Positions 13,663-22,515 of a stretch of DNA of 26,180 bases are shown one piece after another; position 1 is the first letter of the stretch; every line of letters starts with the position of its first letter. The DNA is taken from positions 1 through 26,180 of the forward strand of contig JBEVKW010000344.1 of assembly GCA_040509495.1 (NCBI GenBank), in the 5' to 3' direction. The DNA is from Terrimonas_A sp040509495 (GTDB lineage: Bacteria; Bacteroidota; Bacteroidia; Chitinophagales; Chitinophagaceae). The translations under genes were made by a program, and so were the position numbers. Below the pieces are notes generated by a model that ran no database searches, was not told the origin of the DNA, and worked only from the letters and a program-made list of their open reading frames with translations.

Positions 13663-13766
13663 TGGCCGGCGTTGATTGTCGGATGAAATGCAGCCGGTAT
13701 CAAATGGGTAAATGTTGGGCTGCGGTTATTTACCCGTCATGCAGCAACGAAAGTAATTGTTTTAAT

Positions 13767-13791
13767 AAAAAACCCCGGATTACTCCGGGGC
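13767..13791 (-). terminator. Rho-independent terminator after porU2
   Basis: On the minus strand CCCCGGA-GTAA-TCCGGGG is followed by TTTTTT. It ends the porV-like/porU2 operon 15 bases after the stop codon. A second, unexplained inverted repeat GGGTAAAT/ATTTACCC lies just beyond at about 13705-13735, in front of the acyltransferase. Confidence 0.9.
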
Positions 13792-13805
13792 TTTTCTTGA
13801 TCGGT

Positions 13806-16800
13806 TTATCTCATCAGGTACATTTTACCGTAACCGTTATTAAAGAATTTATCCGTATTGTCATTATCGGCTTTGTATTTATCGAGCGCCTTGCCATGCT
13901 GGTTAGTGATCACCCGGTAGAGATATACACCATTAGCCAGTTTTTGTCCGTACTGATCTGTGCCATCCCATTTGAATTCGGATATGTTACGTCCGATATG
14001 GATCGGTCCGAGTTCTTCTTTGGTGATATCACGAACGATCTTTCCGGTGATCGTCAGGATCTGGATCCTGATATTCTGTGGCACTTCAGAGCCGGTCAGT
14101 GTAAATACAAACGCCGTCGAAGTGGTAAATGGATTCGGATAGTTCAGCATATTAGAGATCATCGGTTTGTTGATCACTTTGAAGTTGACACGGTATGCGA
14201 CACCGCCTGCTGAATTCTCGCTTTTATCCTTGCCGGTTAGTAATAGTTCATAATCTCCATCTTCGTTAAGGAACGGTTTGAAGTCAATACTTGCCGAGTT
14301 CTCTGTATTTGGTCCCTGGCCAGCCGGGTGGAATTGCAGTGTATCGGTATTGGCAAAGGAGTAGCTGCGGGTAACGCCACTCGGGAATTTCACCTGCACT
14401 GATACAAGATTCGGATCATCCAGCGGCATCCATTTGGCTTCATCCTTCAGCTTGATCAGGATTGCCGGTTTAGCGGATACGATATCACTGTTAAGGATGT
14501 GAACTCCATCAAATGTGACATCCAGTAATGGTTGCAGCGTATCCGGCCTTACGAAGATCGATTTAAAAGCATAGTTATTGAACACGTAGTGCTCTGGCTG
14601 TGCCCTGTCCGGGTTGAAGTTGATGTACAGCGTATTCTCACCGGAGAAACTTTTTGTATCGATCGGCACATTTACCTGTAACACCTCATTTTTGTTAAGG
14701 GGTTTCTGGTTGGGTACCTGAATGATGTGCTCAACATTATGTTTGTCCGTAATGGATATATTTACTTTAATGCTATCGAAAGGAACGTTACTCACATTCT
14801 TGAATCCGATTCCGACGTTCAGTGGTTCGCCCACATCAACCGTGTCTTTGATACTCAAAAATGTGTTAGAAGCTATTGCGCCTTCCGGAACAGGGTCATA
14901 GCTCACCATCCAGTATTTCAGTTGGAACGGTGTGAAATTGACAGAGTCTCTTGTATGCAAACGAAGTTTTATATTCGGATACACTGCTGCATCTATTGAA
15001 GCTAGTGACGCAGTGAGTTGTCCTTCCGTAACTGTAACGAGTGTATCAACCTGGCCACTGGTCCGTACACCAAGCACTTTGATCTCCGGATGGTCAGATG
15101 TAGCCGGTTCAATAGAACTTCCTTTCCATTTCAATGTTTCCCATCTTTTTGAAGGCCCGATCAGGTCAGACTCCATGTATCCGTCTGGCTGAACACCGCG
15201 GATCTCAAAGATCGCTACCGGCAATTCATACTGATAAGTCGATACAATTTCTCTGATAGGCTGCGTATCTCCTTTTCTCACGACAAAAATGAATGGAACA
15301 TAAGACGTAACTGCCGGCAGTTGGGTAACACCCAAAGACTGTATCTTATGATAAAGCGATTTTCCAGAACCGAGGGTCATTGTATCATTCAGCCATACAG
15401 GCGGCAATACCGTCGAGCCATAGCCGCTATTGGTCATGATGATATAATCTCCGTCTGGTACCTGGTCAATAAAGTTCATTGCACTTTGCCTTCCGGTAGT
15501 ACTTGCGAGGTCAAAGAGGAAGAATCCAGGCAGTACAGTGCTGTTGAGCGGAGTCGGGTTATAACTTCCGTACATACCCGTAGCTCCCTGCGAAACGTTT
15601 TTCCAGGGTTTGTTTGTGGTTCTGTCAATTACGTAGAAACGGATCGAGTTGGCATTCACCGCAAGCGGAGAATAGAAGCCAGCCTGCACCCTGACGCCAT
15701 TTATGGCCAGGGAATAGTTGCCTGTTTCATGACCCACCTGATACACGCCAGTCTTTACATCTATATCACTGACAGATTCAGTGAACTTAAACTTCCTGTC
15801 TTCGGTATATTGGATCTTATCAAATTTATTCTTCAGGAACTGGTAGTAATGTGCCTGCGAAAAGCCGGGCTGTCCGTTAGCAATATACTGGAATGACGAG
15901 TAGTTCCATACTGGTTCACCGGTGATGTTTGCCGGCGATACTCTCCAGTAGTAAACACTGCTGTCAGTAAGGTTCATTGCCGGGTTAAACTCAAATACGC
16001 CGCCAGCAGATGTAGCATTGCTGGTGGTCATTAAAGGAGAGTTGAATGCCTGTGTTGTATCCACTTCCACGCGATAATTACGAACAGGCGCAAATGGATT
16101 GGCGGAAGATGCTACAAGTGTTGGATGCGCATCATTAACAATTGTGTAGTTGTAGGGAGATACAGGACGCACATCATCTTCAATGATATAGAAATCTTTG
16201 GTGACAATATTGTTGGTTTCATACAACTCATCTATCTCACCTGCTTCGTCAAGAGAAACAGTAAGCTTATTCAAACCGACATCGCGTGTTGCTACGATAG
16301 GAATGGTATATACGAGCGAATCTGTGTACTTGCGGAGAACTACCGTGTCTTTCCTTATAAGTTCGGTTGTGTTATCGGGATAGGTCCTTTTCAGCGATAC
16401 CACAAATTTTTTGTTAACCGTTTTTCCAAGATTTGCATACTGGGCTACAACCTTGAATTCAGTTTCGGAAATGGGGATAAACGCTGGCGTGACCTTTACC
16501 ATTTGGGCTTCAATTGCAAGATCAGGCTTTTCGAAACTATATGGTTTAACGGCAGGATCACCATGAAGCGTGAATTGTTCACACTGGAAGCGTGCATAAA
16601 AATCTTCGCTGCCGGTTGCACTCAGCATCTGCGAAATGGCTTCGTCCATGATATCACCAAGCGCGCGTCCGTAGTGCGTTGTAGACATTGCCCTGTAGAA
16701 CCGGGTATTGTAAATATCCAGGTAATGAACAACGCCGAGGTGAGTACTCGCCAGGAAAGCAACAGCCCCTTTGCCTGGAGCAAGAACATAATTTTCAGAG

Positions 16801-18866
16801 ATTGTTTCTTTTACTACCAGGCGGGCTTCGTTATAGAGATAAAAATTACCTGCATTACATCCCATGACAATAAAGATCGGGTACTTGCCGGAGTTATCGT
16901 AGGCATTGGGATTGTCCAGATTAAACTCCAGTGTTGTGGCAGACGAGTGACCGAAATAAGTCAGTATACCCACCCCCGCACGGAAAAGATTTGATATCTG
17001 CGTAGAGCTTACCTGCTGAACAGCGTCGGCCGATGTTTTTGTAAAAGTGCTGACATTTCCACCATAAGCAGTGTCTTCAATGATCCGCTTATGTCCATTC
17101 AGTGCATCTGCAAGTAACCTCGAAGTCTCTTCATCACTTGCCCCGGTAACGTGAATGATATTCTTTTTCCAGCCAGCGTCTGCTACGCCAGGTGCGGTTG
17201 CCTTCGCAGTTTGCTCGTGCGTTTTAAGTTTTTCGAGATATGCGGTGATCTCCGCTTTATTGATCACAGCCAACCTTCCGATCGGCACCAGCGGAACCGA
17301 ACTGTTACCCTGAGCCGTCAACAGGTTGTCTGAAGCCGGGTTACCAAACGTAGGGACCATTTGCAGCTTGACCATGTTAGACGAATATTCCAGAGAACGG
17401 AAAGAAGTGTACGTAACTCCTTTGCCGATGAGCAACACATAGCGCGGCTTGACTGAATTATTTTCCCTGGCCCTGCGAACAAAGTTGCGAATGGATAGCG
17501 GGTGCATTTTAATACCAAATGCATACTGATCGATCAACTGGTCAATCAGGTACACTTTTGCATTAAACCCACCACCTGCGGCAGATGACCTGTACTGCCG
17601 ATAGTCTTCAACAGGATCACCGGTTCCTGATGCGGCTGTAAGCAGTGTATTGGTAATGATCAGAAAATCTCCCTGGTTTGCAGAAGCAGCGTAATCTATA
17701 AAATTACGGCGCTCCATTTCATTCAGCGTTTTGACGTTGCTGGCGGCCTCACTGACCAGTACAAGAGACCGGTCTACTGAAGATGGCTGCAGCAATACTT
17801 TGAGCACGCCGGGAGTAGCTGTATTCATCTCATACCTGCGTCCATTGGTAAGATCATACAGAACGGGAGCACTTCCGGAATTCGAGAAATTAGTGATCTC
17901 CAGGTAGTTTCCGGCAATATTTGCAGGAAGCGTAAAAGGAAAATTGGTAGCTCCACCAAAATCAAAACGGCGGGGATAGGTCAGTTCAAGCTGTCCTACC
18001 ACCATGCGGTCATTAGAGATTGCACTGATATTGGTAACCTCAATATTCGCAACACCGCTGGCAATGGTTGAAGCGGGAATGATCTTCCCTGTTTTAGTAT
18101 ATTCAAAATAGTCAAGCGAAGCGCCAAGAATGGAATCTCCGTTCAACCTGATCCTGTAACGGCGTTCGTTCATGATCGTTCCGCACATGCTGAGCCTTAA
18201 TGTTGCAGACGGTGCTCCTGTTCCGGAATACACCACCAACCCATTCAGTGGGTACAACTCGGTCGCCTGCGCTCCGATATATGCACCTGTCCATCCTTCG
18301 CCATAATCGTACGATGAGGAATACACTGTACTTGTCAACACCTGTTCCGCACGGCCTGAGTTAATTTGAACACGGGGATAACGTCCCTCAACGTGCATGA
18401 AATAAGGTTCAACGGGAAGTGTGTTCGCGGCGATATTATTACTGGTTGGGATCAGTCGAAAATTTGCACTGGCTCCATTAACAGTTAGAAAGTAAGCAGC
18501 CGTATCTGTTTGAAGGCTCCAGTGGTCGCTGATCTGGTAATCAGACTCCCTGTACAGCGGGTTATCCGCCTTTCCATCATTCATTTCACCCCAGAACTCG
18601 ATGTAATCAGACGCTCCCAGTACACCTGTCTGCACTGATGTATAGATCGGGACCTGCTTTCCATTTCTCCAAAGCTGGAAATGCTCTGCGTTCGTTGCTC
18701 CAAGATTCATCTGTGCCAGCAACGACTGTGGCAAACGATGAAGTCCGGTGGCACCCACTTTGAATTTATAATAAGTCCTGGAATAATCGATCCATTCATT
18801 ATTATAAGTCTGGGCTCCGGCAGTCAGCGACAAAACGGTTAACCAAACAAGTAAAAATCTCTTCAT
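13806..18866 (-). CDS. porU2: Type IX secretion sortase PorU2-like, C25 peptidase family
   Basis: A 1686-aa secreted or surface protein, signal peptide at 1-19 (MKRFLLVWLTVLSLTAGAQ). The gingipain (C25) peptidase domain covers about 398-785 and shows the catalytic pair: H640 in GILTYFGHSS and C670 in FIVMGCNAG. A CARDB-like Ig domain follows (about 782-885, beginning PDLAIEA), then several beta-rich modules. A FlgD-like C-terminal domain (about 1580-1670) contains NYPNPF and ANGVYLYRV, as in T9SS-linked proteins. PorU cleaves the C-terminal sorting signal of T9SS cargo at the cell surface and links it to A-LPS. This protein is longer than classical PorU (about 1150-1300 aa) and fits the PorU2 group. 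The upstream PorV/PorQ-like gene is 26 bases away, so they are one operon. It could be a paralogue working beside a classical PorU elsewhere. Confidence 0.85.
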   Translation of the reverse strand: MKRFLLVWLTVLSLTAGAQTYNNEWIDYSRTYYKFKVGATGLHRLPQSLLAQMNLGATNAEHFQLWRNGKQVPIYTSVQTGVLGASDYIEFWGEMNDGKADNPLYRESDYQISDHWSLQTDTAAYFLTVNGASANFRLIPTSNNIAANTLPVEPYFMHVEGRYPRVQINSGRAEQVLTSTVYSSSYDYGEGWTGAYIGAQATELYPLNGLVVYSGTGAPSATLRLSMCGTIMNERRYRIRLNGDSILGASLDYFEYTKTGKIIPASTIASGVANIEVTNISAISNDRMVVGQLELTYPRRFDFGGATNFPFTLPANIAGNYLEITNFSNSGSAPVLYDLTNGRRYEMNTATPGVLKVLLQPSSVDRSLVLVSEAASNVKTLNEMERRNFIDYAASANQGDFLIITNTLLTAASGTGDPVEDYRQYRSSAAGGGFNAKVYLIDQLIDQYAFGIKMHPLSIRNFVRRARENNSVKPRYVLLIGKGVTYTSFRSLEYSSNMVKLQMVPTFGNPASDNLLTAQGNSSVPLVPIGRLAVINKAEITAYLEKLKTHEQTAKATAPGVADAGWKKNIIHVTGASDEETSRLLADALNGHKRIIEDTAYGGNVSTFTKTSADAVQQVSSTQISNLFRAGVGILTYFGHSSATTLEFNLDNPNAYDNSGKYPIFIVMGCNAGNFYLYNEARLVVKETISENYVLAPGKGAVAFLASTHLGVVHYLDIYNTRFYRAMSTTHYGRALGDIMDEAISQMLSATGSEDFYARFQCEQFTLHGDPAVKPYSFEKPDLAIEAQMVKVTPAFIPISETEFKVVAQYANLGKTVNKKFVVSLKRTYPDNTTELIRKDTVVLRKYTDSLVYTIPIVATRDVGLNKLTVSLDEAGEIDELYETNNIVTKDFYIIEDDVRPVSPYNYTIVNDAHPTLVASSANPFAPVRNYRVEVDTTQAFNSPLMTTSNATSAGGVFEFNPAMNLTDSSVYYWRVSPANITGEPVWNYSSFQYIANGQPGFSQAHYYQFLKNKFDKIQYTEDRKFKFTESVSDIDVKTGVYQVGHETGNYSLAINGVRVQAGFYSPLAVNANSIRFYVIDRTTNKPWKNVSQGATGMYGSYNPTPLNSTVLPGFFLFDLASTTGRQSAMNFIDQVPDGDYIIMTNSGYGSTVLPPVWLNDTMTLGSGKSLYHKIQSLGVTQLPAVTSYVPFIFVVRKGDTQPIREIVSTYQYELPVAIFEIRGVQPDGYMESDLIGPSKRWETLKWKGSSIEPATSDHPEIKVLGVRTSGQVDTLVTVTEGQLTASLASIDAAVYPNIKLRLHTRDSVNFTPFQLKYWMVSYDPVPEGAIASNTFLSIKDTVDVGEPLNVGIGFKNVSNVPFDSIKVNISITDKHNVEHIIQVPNQKPLNKNEVLQVNVPIDTKSFSGENTLYINFNPDRAQPEHYVFNNYAFKSIFVRPDTLQPLLDVTFDGVHILNSDIVSAKPAILIKLKDEAKWMPLDDPNLVSVQVKFPSGVTRSYSFANTDTLQFHPAGQGPNTENSASIDFKPFLNEDGDYELLLTGKDKSENSAGGVAYRVNFKVINKPMISNMLNYPNPFTTSTAFVFTLTGSEVPQNIRIQILTITGKIVRDITKEELGPIHIGRNISEFKWDGTDQYGQKLANGVYLYRVITNQHGKALDKYKADNDNTDKFFNNGYGKMYLMR

Positions 18867-18892
18867 TGAAAGGTGTTTATGTAGTAGTACGG

Positions 18893-20026
18893 TTATTTTT
18901 TCTTTTTCTTGGTCTTGTTCTTATTCTTATCGCTGTTGGCCAGGTCAAGCCGCAAGGAGAAAACGTGTGTGAACAGTGGGTTGGACTGGTTGGCGAGATT
19001 CGTAAATGCATAATCGATCGTAACACTCTGGATCTTGAAACCTGCACCGGCACTTGGCTGATAGATCCATACTTTCTTCTGGTTCAGTGTGTCTTCATCG
19101 GCAAGTGCCCTTTGGAAATTATTGATACCTGCACGCAGGAAGAATACATTGTTCATATTATACTCCAGGCCGAGCTTGGGATCAGCGCTGACAGGATCTG
19201 CGCTGACAAGCGTGTTCCGCCTGCCGTCAAAAGTGAGGTCGATATTGGTTTCTGCAAGAATGCTCGATTTGCGGCCAACCTTGAATTCGCGACCGATACC
19301 GAGAACGAGCCTTGGAGCGGTCATCTCAGTGGATTTCACCGGGATCTCGTTATTTGTCAGATAAAGTGCTTCTTTTTCACGCTCGGTGAAGTTGAACGAC
19401 CATGCATTGAATGTTGTGGTAATGTCACGGCCAGTGATGCCGAAGCGCCATTTTCCCTGGTGGATCTGCAGGCCTGCATCAATGCCGAATCCCCATGCTT
19501 TGGCAAACTTGCCCACGTTACGATGGATCACTTTAGCGTTGATACCGAATTGCACTTTCTTCTTTTCCGTGTCTTTCAATCGCTGAGCGAAAGACAGCAG
19601 GAAAGCATAATCGGCAGAAGAAAAAGATTGAATATTGTTGTAGTTGATCGAACCATCAGGTTCAACCAGGAACAGGGTGTTCATGATATCGTCTACCGCG
19701 AAGCGGAGACCTGTTACCGCGAAAGTTCTTTTATTATTGGCGGAAGGAAAAGCGACACTGGCGAAGTCATATTTACCGATACCTGCAAAGTATTCCGCAT
19801 GCATCAGGTTCACCTGAGGGTTATCCTTCACTCCTACGAGCCCGGCAGGATTCCAGTAGCCCGCTGTGCCATCTGCAACAGAAGCGATCTGGGCACTTCC
19901 CATCGCAAGTCCGCGCGCACCCGCGCCGATATTCAAAAATTCATTGGAATACTTCCGGAACTGAGCGGTCGCAGCAAAAGACAGGGAGAATAGAATCACC
20001 AACAGGTATAAACGGCACGATTTCAT
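18893..20026 (-). CDS. PorV/PorQ-family outer-membrane barrel protein
   Basis: A 377-aa outer-membrane protein with a signal peptide (MKSCRLYLLVILFSLSFAATAQ). It opens with the PorV/PorQ motif NEFLNIGAGARGLAMGSAQIASVADGTAGYWNPAGL. The rest is alternating hydrophobic/polar beta strands typical of FadL-like barrels. In type IX secretion PorV carries cargo to PorU at the surface. The N-terminal motif departs from classical PorV, so it is better called PorV/PorQ family. It is first in an operon with the PorU2-like sortase, 26 bases apart, and the two probably act together. The ATG at 20026 is chosen over 20053 because it directly starts the signal peptide. Oddly, after the last beta strand (HVFSLRLDLA) the protein ends in NSDKNKNKTKKKKK, a Lys-rich tail instead of a terminal aromatic residue. 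Confidence 0.85.
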   Translation of the reverse strand: MKSCRLYLLVILFSLSFAATAQFRKYSNEFLNIGAGARGLAMGSAQIASVADGTAGYWNPAGLVGVKDNPQVNLMHAEYFAGIGKYDFASVAFPSANNKRTFAVTGLRFAVDDIMNTLFLVEPDGSINYNNIQSFSSADYAFLLSFAQRLKDTEKKKVQFGINAKVIHRNVGKFAKAWGFGIDAGLQIHQGKWRFGITGRDITTTFNAWSFNFTEREKEALYLTNNEIPVKSTEMTAPRLVLGIGREFKVGRKSSILAETNIDLTFDGRRNTLVSADPVSADPKLGLEYNMNNVFFLRAGINNFQRALADEDTLNQKKVWIYQPSAGAGFKIQSVTIDYAFTNLANQSNPLFTHVFSLRLDLANSDKNKNKTKKKKK

Positions 20027-20421
20027 CAGGATAGATTGTTTTCTAATAAGCAATTAAAATGGCTGCTTGATCTCAGGGGGTAAACCGGTGTAAAAGTAGG
20101 ATTTCGTCCCTGCAAATCATAGTTTCCATATTTAAAGGTTCGATAGTTTAAAAGTTGTCCTGACGTCGCATGATAACCTTTAAAACATTAAAACTTTTGA
20201 ACATGAAGACTCCTGAGCTTTTAAACTTTTGCTGCCCCCGCCGGCGCATACTGATCCGGATGCTGAAAACGAGTGGATTAGAAAAATATTGCTTTTAAAG
20301 CCAAGCTTCCGGGTTCTGGTGTAAATTCGCAGACCTCATCGCAGTATAAAGCGGTGAAACCGAACCGGGTAGTTATTGGTGCCCGGGCCGGTCCAAGTTT
20401 GAACGTCATTAAAAGATAACG
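20027..20421. repeat. Intergenic region with GTTTAAAA-type inverted units
   Basis: The gap between the divergent porV-like and tyrS genes contains no gene. Octamer-like units (tttaaagg, gtttaaaa) at 20131-20154 face opposite-orientation units (aacctttaaaacattaaaac type, 20175-20199; cttttaaac, 20218-20226). These arrays are less regular than those at 6421 and 7503. No exact TAnnTTTG box was found for either gene; TACTTTTA at 20091-20098 (minus) is one mismatch away and may serve the porV-like gene. Confidence 0.55.
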
Positions 20422-21699
20422 ATGAATCTCATTGAGGAATTTCGCTGGAGAGGCATGATACAAGACATTATGCCTGGCACTGAAGATCAATTAAAAAAAG
20501 AAATGACCACGGCCTATATCGGGTTCGACCCTACGGCAGACAGTCTCCATATCGGCAGCCTCGTGCCGATCCTGCTCCTGGTACATTTGCAAAAAGCAGG
20601 ACATAAGCCCATTGCGCTTGTTGGCGGAGCTACGGGTATGATCGGCGACCCGAGCATGAAAAGTGAAGAACGCAACCTCCTGGACGAAGCCACGCTGAAC
20701 CGTAACGTAGCTGGCGTAAAGGCGCAACTGGAAAAATTCCTCGACTTTGACGCGTCTAAACCAAACGCCGCGGAAATGGCCAATAACTACGACTGGTTTA
20801 AAACGATCTCTTTTATAGAATTTCTCCGCGACACCGGTAAACACATCACTGTCAACTACATGATGGCGAAAGACAGTGTGAAAAAGCGCATCGAGGGAGA
20901 TACAGGCATCAGCTACACCGAGTTCGCTTACCAACTGATGCAGGGATATGATTTTTACTGGCTGTATGAAAATAAGAACTGCAAGCTCCAGATGGGCGGC
21001 AGCGACCAGTGGGGCAATATCACCACCGGAACCGAACTCGTTCGCCGGAAAGCAAATGGCGAAGCGTTTGCTTTCACCTGTCCCCTGATCAAAAAGGCAG
21101 ATGGCACCAAATTCGGAAAAACCGAATCAGGCAACGTCTGGCTTGATCTCAACCGGACCTCTCAATACCAATTCTACCAGTTCTGGCTGAATGCCACTGA
21201 TGCAGATGCCAGCGCGTGGATCAAGATCTTCACTTTCCTTGGCAAGGAAGAGATCGATCAACTGCTGAATGATCACGCAAAAGATCCCGGTCAGCGCCTG
21301 CTGCAGAAAAAACTGGCAGAAGAGATCACTGTATTTGTACACGGACGGGAAGAGTACCAGAAAGCAATAGAAACCACCGCCAAATTGTTTGCCAACGCAA
21401 CCGCTCCGGCCGAAAGCCTGAGTATTGAAGACCTCGAAGGAATGAACGGAGTGGTAAAATCTGATTACGCCAAAGAAAAGGTCACTGCCGGCGTAGATGT
21501 GGTCAGTTTTCTTGCTGAAACAGGCATTTTTCCCAGCAAAGGCGAAGCAAGGAAACTGGTGCAGGGCGGCGGAGTGAGCATCAACAGAAATAAAGTGGAA
21601 GATGTTCAAATGAGCATTGATCAGTCATTGCTTTTACATGGAACATATATCCTTGTTCAGAAAGGGAAAAAGAATTTCTATCTAGTAAAAGTTGCTTAA
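20422..21699 (+). CDS. tyrS: Tyrosyl-tRNA synthetase
   Basis: A class I aminoacyl-tRNA synthetase that charges tRNA-Tyr. The 425-aa protein has the class I HIGH motif as HIGS (43-46), the tyrosine-binding region with GFDPTADSLH, the QLMQGYDFYWLY and GGSDQWGN motifs (about 171-199), and the KMSKS-equivalent loop KFGKT (230-234). A C-terminal S4 RNA-binding domain (about 360-425, IFPSKGEARKLVQGGGVSINRNKV) is present. It is the first gene of a plus-strand pair with a hydrolase 15 bases downstream. There is no Shine-Dalgarno sequence, and no T-box leader was recognised. Confidence 0.98.
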   Translation: MNLIEEFRWRGMIQDIMPGTEDQLKKEMTTAYIGFDPTADSLHIGSLVPILLLVHLQKAGHKPIALVGGATGMIGDPSMKSEERNLLDEATLNRNVAGVKAQLEKFLDFDASKPNAAEMANNYDWFKTISFIEFLRDTGKHITVNYMMAKDSVKKRIEGDTGISYTEFAYQLMQGYDFYWLYENKNCKLQMGGSDQWGNITTGTELVRRKANGEAFAFTCPLIKKADGTKFGKTESGNVWLDLNRTSQYQFYQFWLNATDADASAWIKIFTFLGKEEIDQLLNDHAKDPGQRLLQKKLAEEITVFVHGREEYQKAIETTAKLFANATAPAESLSIEDLEGMNGVVKSDYAKEKVTAGVDVVSFLAETGIFPSKGEARKLVQGGGVSINRNKVEDVQMSIDQSLLLHGTYILVQKGKKNFYLVKVA

Positions 21700-21714
21700 T
21701 AAAAACATCCAGCG

Positions 21715-22371
21715 ATGAAAATGTACTTTATCAGTGGACTTGGCGCAGACAGGCGCGTGTTTTCATTGCTGGATCTTTCGTTTTGTGAGCCGGTATTCCT
21801 GGACTGGGTTACGCCCGATCCATCGGATACGCTTGCGACCTACGCCGCGAAAATGCGTGCACTGATTCCCGAAGAAGCTCCTGTAATCGTTGGGCTTTCT
21901 TTAGGTGGCATGCTGGCCACGGAGATCGCAAAAGCAGATCCGAAAGTGAAGTCGATCCTGATCTCCAGCAATAAGACCAGCCACGAGTTCCCCGCATACC
22001 TGAAGATGTTCCGCTATTTCCCGGTATATAAATGGATCCCCGGGGTAGTGATGAAAAATATGCAGAGCCTTTACACCTACTCATTTGGCGTTAAGGATCC
22101 TGAACAAAAGAAGATCCTGTACGCGATCATAAAAGACGCCGATATCCCTTTCGTAAGATGGGCGCTTGGAGCTATCATGAATTGGAACAGTACCGTGGCT
22201 CCATCCAATATTGTTCAGATCCATGGCACGGGCGACAGGCTTTTCCGTGCAAAGTATATAAAGGCTGATTATGTAATTGATGGCGGAAGTCACACCATGA
22301 CGATGGATAAGCATGCGGAGATATCGGTGTTGCTTAAACAACTGACTAAGGACCGTAGAAGATCTTTCTAA
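21715..22371 (+). CDS. Alpha/beta hydrolase, small
   Basis: A 218-aa cytoplasmic hydrolase with the alpha/beta-hydrolase catalytic triad visible: nucleophile S62 in the elbow VGLSLGG, acid D174 in HGTGDRLF, and H193 in GGSHTMTM. The oxyanion region is FISGLGADRRVF near the N-terminus. It is shorter than most family members (about 250-300 aa) because the cap is small. The substrate is unknown; carboxyl ester or similar is a family-level guess. It starts 15 bases after the tyrS stop, so it is probably cotranscribed with it. The 3' end abuts an inverted repeat (22385-22493). Confidence 0.88.
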   Translation: MKMYFISGLGADRRVFSLLDLSFCEPVFLDWVTPDPSDTLATYAAKMRALIPEEAPVIVGLSLGGMLATEIAKADPKVKSILISSNKTSHEFPAYLKMFRYFPVYKWIPGVVMKNMQSLYTYSFGVKDPEQKKILYAIIKDADIPFVRWALGAIMNWNSTVAPSNIVQIHGTGDRLFRAKYIKADYVIDGGSHTMTMDKHAEISVLLKQLTKDRRRSF

Positions 22372-22384
22372 AACTGACTGGCGC

Positions 22385-22493
22385 AGGAGGAACACAGCGA
22401 ACGCAAAGGACCGCGAAGAGCGCAAAGTTTTACCTGGTTAAAGGCAGATTCTTTGCGTTCTTGGCGGTCCTTTATGTTCGTTGCGTTGCTCCT
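22385..22493. repeat. Inverted pair of decamer arrays (GANCGCAAAG type)
   Basis: A 43-base left arm (22385-22427) and right arm (22451-22493) are complementary at 36 of 43 positions around a 23-base loop. Each arm consists of units of about 10 nt such as GAACGCAAAG, GACCGCGAAG and AGCGCAAAG. It fills the gap between two converging genes and would fold into a long hairpin in either transcript, perhaps acting as a shared terminator or mRNA end. Confidence 0.85.
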
Positions 22494-22515
22494 ACGTCAT
22501 TAATTTTCCGCCGGG

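Noticed and set aside
16125..16994. A 289-codon plus-strand open frame inside porU2
   Set aside because: Antisense to a continuous, family-recognisable 1686-codon gene; the composition follows that gene's codon use.
18866..19993. A 375-codon open frame on the plus strand opposite the porV-like gene
   Set aside because: It mirrors the codons of a clear outer-membrane protein on the minus strand, has no recognisable domains and lies fully antisense. It is a shadow frame.
20227..20421. T-box or other riboswitch upstream of tyrS
   Set aside because: No T-box sequence or specifier/antiterminator arrangement could be recognised, and no terminator hairpin with T-run precedes the ATG.
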